DNA of 6,594 nucleotides, taken from the NCBI GenBank assembly GCA_018400335.1, contig JAGYMT010000103.1, positions 1 through 6,594 of the forward strand. The letters are read 5' to 3'. The notes below the pieces were generated by a model. It did no database searches. It was given only the letters and a program-made list of their open reading frames with translations, and was not told where the DNA came from. Of the stretch, positions 5,991 to 6,594 are shown in pieces. Both the position numbers and the translations under genes were made by a program. The stretch comes from Kiritimatiellia bacterium (GTDB taxonomy: Bacteria > Verrucomicrobiota > Kiritimatiellia > JAAZAB01). Each line of letters opens with the position of its first letter. Within the stretch, counting starts at the first letter, position 1.

Positions 5991-6594
5991 TGCCTCATCT
6001 CCGTAAGCCTGGCCGCTGCAGCCGCCCTTATTGCCCCGTTCGGATCGTTCTCCGCAAGAGTCTCCAGTGCGCTTTCATCAGTAAGCATTTGAACAGCCTT
6101 CGTTCGAACCGAAAGCGGCACCTCTGAGGATGCGGCAATATCGAGGAGCACGGCCTGATCGCTAAGCCTCCGCAGGGCGACGCCGCGAACCTCTGGAGCG
6201 GGGTCGTTCCTGGCGATATCGCCAAGAACGCGTTGGCTTTTCAACTTACTGACGCTCATGATTCGAACGTTCGGATTCGGACTCCGCGCAAGCTCTTCCA
6301 GAACAGTCTGGTCGGCAATCCCGTCCACAGCCGCTTTCCGCACAATACGATGCGAATCGCCCAGCGCGATTTCCTTAAGCGCGACCTGGTCCTTCACGCC
6401 CCGCACCGCTGCCGCGCGAACCTTCTCATCCGGATCCTTGTTAATAACCTCAAGCAGCTCGTTCTCGTCAGCAACCCTGCCGACAGCCAGCGCCCTGACC
6501 TGGGGGTCGGCATCGGACCGGGCCACGGCAGTGAGCGCCGCCTGATCGTCTAACCTAACGACGGCTGTTGCTCGGACTTTTTCATTGGTGTGGG
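5987..6594 (-). CDS. HEAT/LRV-like 26-residue repeat protein, C-terminal part (5' end outside window)
   Basis: The frame stays open from the right edge of the window to a TGA at 5987-5989, so about 201 C-terminal residues are visible and the true start lies beyond base 6594. A GTG at 6524-6526 lies mid-repeat and is not a credible start, because the repeats continue unbroken upstream of it. The whole visible protein is a solenoid of roughly eight units of 25-27 residues with the pattern DPxxxVRxxAVxxLxDQxxLxxIA; examples begin DPDEKVRAAAV and DPAPEVRGVAL. This resembles the short HEAT-like and LRV repeat families, which form curved helical scaffolds that bind partners. No catalytic motif, membrane segment or other domain is visible. 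The stop overlaps the start of the FabZ fusion as GTGA, so the two are probably translationally coupled. Its partner and function are unknown. One unit is slightly longer (around SSEVPLSVR), showing natural divergence. Sure of the repeat class, not of the role. Confidence 0.85.
   Translation of the reverse strand, partial: HTNEKVRATAVVRLDDQAALTAVARSDADPQVRALAVGRVADENELLEVINKDPDEKVRAAAVRGVKDQVALKEIALGDSHRIVRKAAVDGIADQTVLEELARSPNPNVRIMSVSKLKSQRVLGDIARNDPAPEVRGVALRRLSDQAVLLDIAASSEVPLSVRTKAVQMLTDESALETLAENDPNGAIRAAAAARLTEMRQ

Noticed and set aside
5172..6092. Long plus-strand open frame (306 codons) opposite the FabZ fusion
   Set aside because: It lies antisense to a gene with two sets of unmistakable FabZ motifs, shows no recognisable domain, and has a composition expected from the reverse of a GC-rich gene.
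6524..6526. GTG as the start of the repeat protein
   Set aside because: The same 26-residue repeat pattern continues upstream of it to the window edge without a stop, so it is an internal valine codon.
1..6594. tRNA, rRNA, CRISPR array, insertion sequence or phage genes
   Set aside because: Reading both strands showed no cloverleaf-like intergenic sequence, no regularly spaced DNA repeats and no transposase or integrase motifs. Nearly all bases are accounted for by coding regions.

Overview
The window is a gene-dense, one-directional stretch of bacterial chromosome. Every supportable gene reads on the minus strand, so transcription runs from high to low coordinates. GC content is moderately high. 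The mix of an O-antigen-ligase-type membrane protein, a periplasmic LolA-like protein, FabZ-type dehydratase domains and a FARM-bearing farnesyl diphosphate synthase points to a diderm (Gram-negative-type) bacterium. The 26-residue 'DQ' repeat protein and the LolA-like protein remind me of environmental PVC-superphylum relatives (Kiritimatiellota/Lentisphaerota-like), but that placement is an impression from memory and was not tested.

In transcription order the layout is as follows. (1) 6594-5987: the C-terminal part of a protein made only of ~26-residue HEAT/LRV-like solenoid repeats. (2) 5990-4998: a fusion of two complete FabZ-type hotdog domains, coupled to gene 1 by a GTGA stop/start overlap. 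(3) About 4976-4209: an exported LolA-like protein. (4) A ~122-base spacer with a plausible sigma-70 promoter. (5) 4086-2905: an exported, uncharacterised protein with two 'SDG' beta motifs and an acidic linker. (6) 2874-1990: a short-chain prenyl diphosphate synthase (IspA type). (7) 1978-728: a multi-pass O-antigen ligase/polymerase-family protein whose Shine-Dalgarno sequence overlaps the ispA stop. (8) An ~89-base spacer carrying two tight palindromes. (9) 638-12: an RNA 2',3'-cyclic phosphodiesterase (ThpR/LigT). (10) At the left edge, the first 22 bases of what is probably the next gene.

The theme is envelope building. The FabZ fusion probably supplies acyl chains for lipids and lipid A. 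The LolA-like and SDG proteins act outside the cytoplasm. IspA makes farnesyl diphosphate, the precursor of the undecaprenyl carrier, and the O-antigen-ligase protein handles undecaprenyl-linked glycan. ThpR and the repeat protein do not fit this theme obviously and may simply share the transcript.

Two of the longest-frame starts (4101, 1993) are probably not the real ones, because a well-spaced Shine-Dalgarno lies just before a downstream ATG; the TTG choice for the LolA-like gene (4976 rather than 4991) is less certain. No tRNA, rRNA, CRISPR array, transposase or insertion sequence was seen. No gene-free stretch exceeds about 125 bases. The least ordinary items are the tandem FabZ fusion, the repeat protein coupled to it, and the palindrome between the ligase and thpR, which may be a dispersed repeat.
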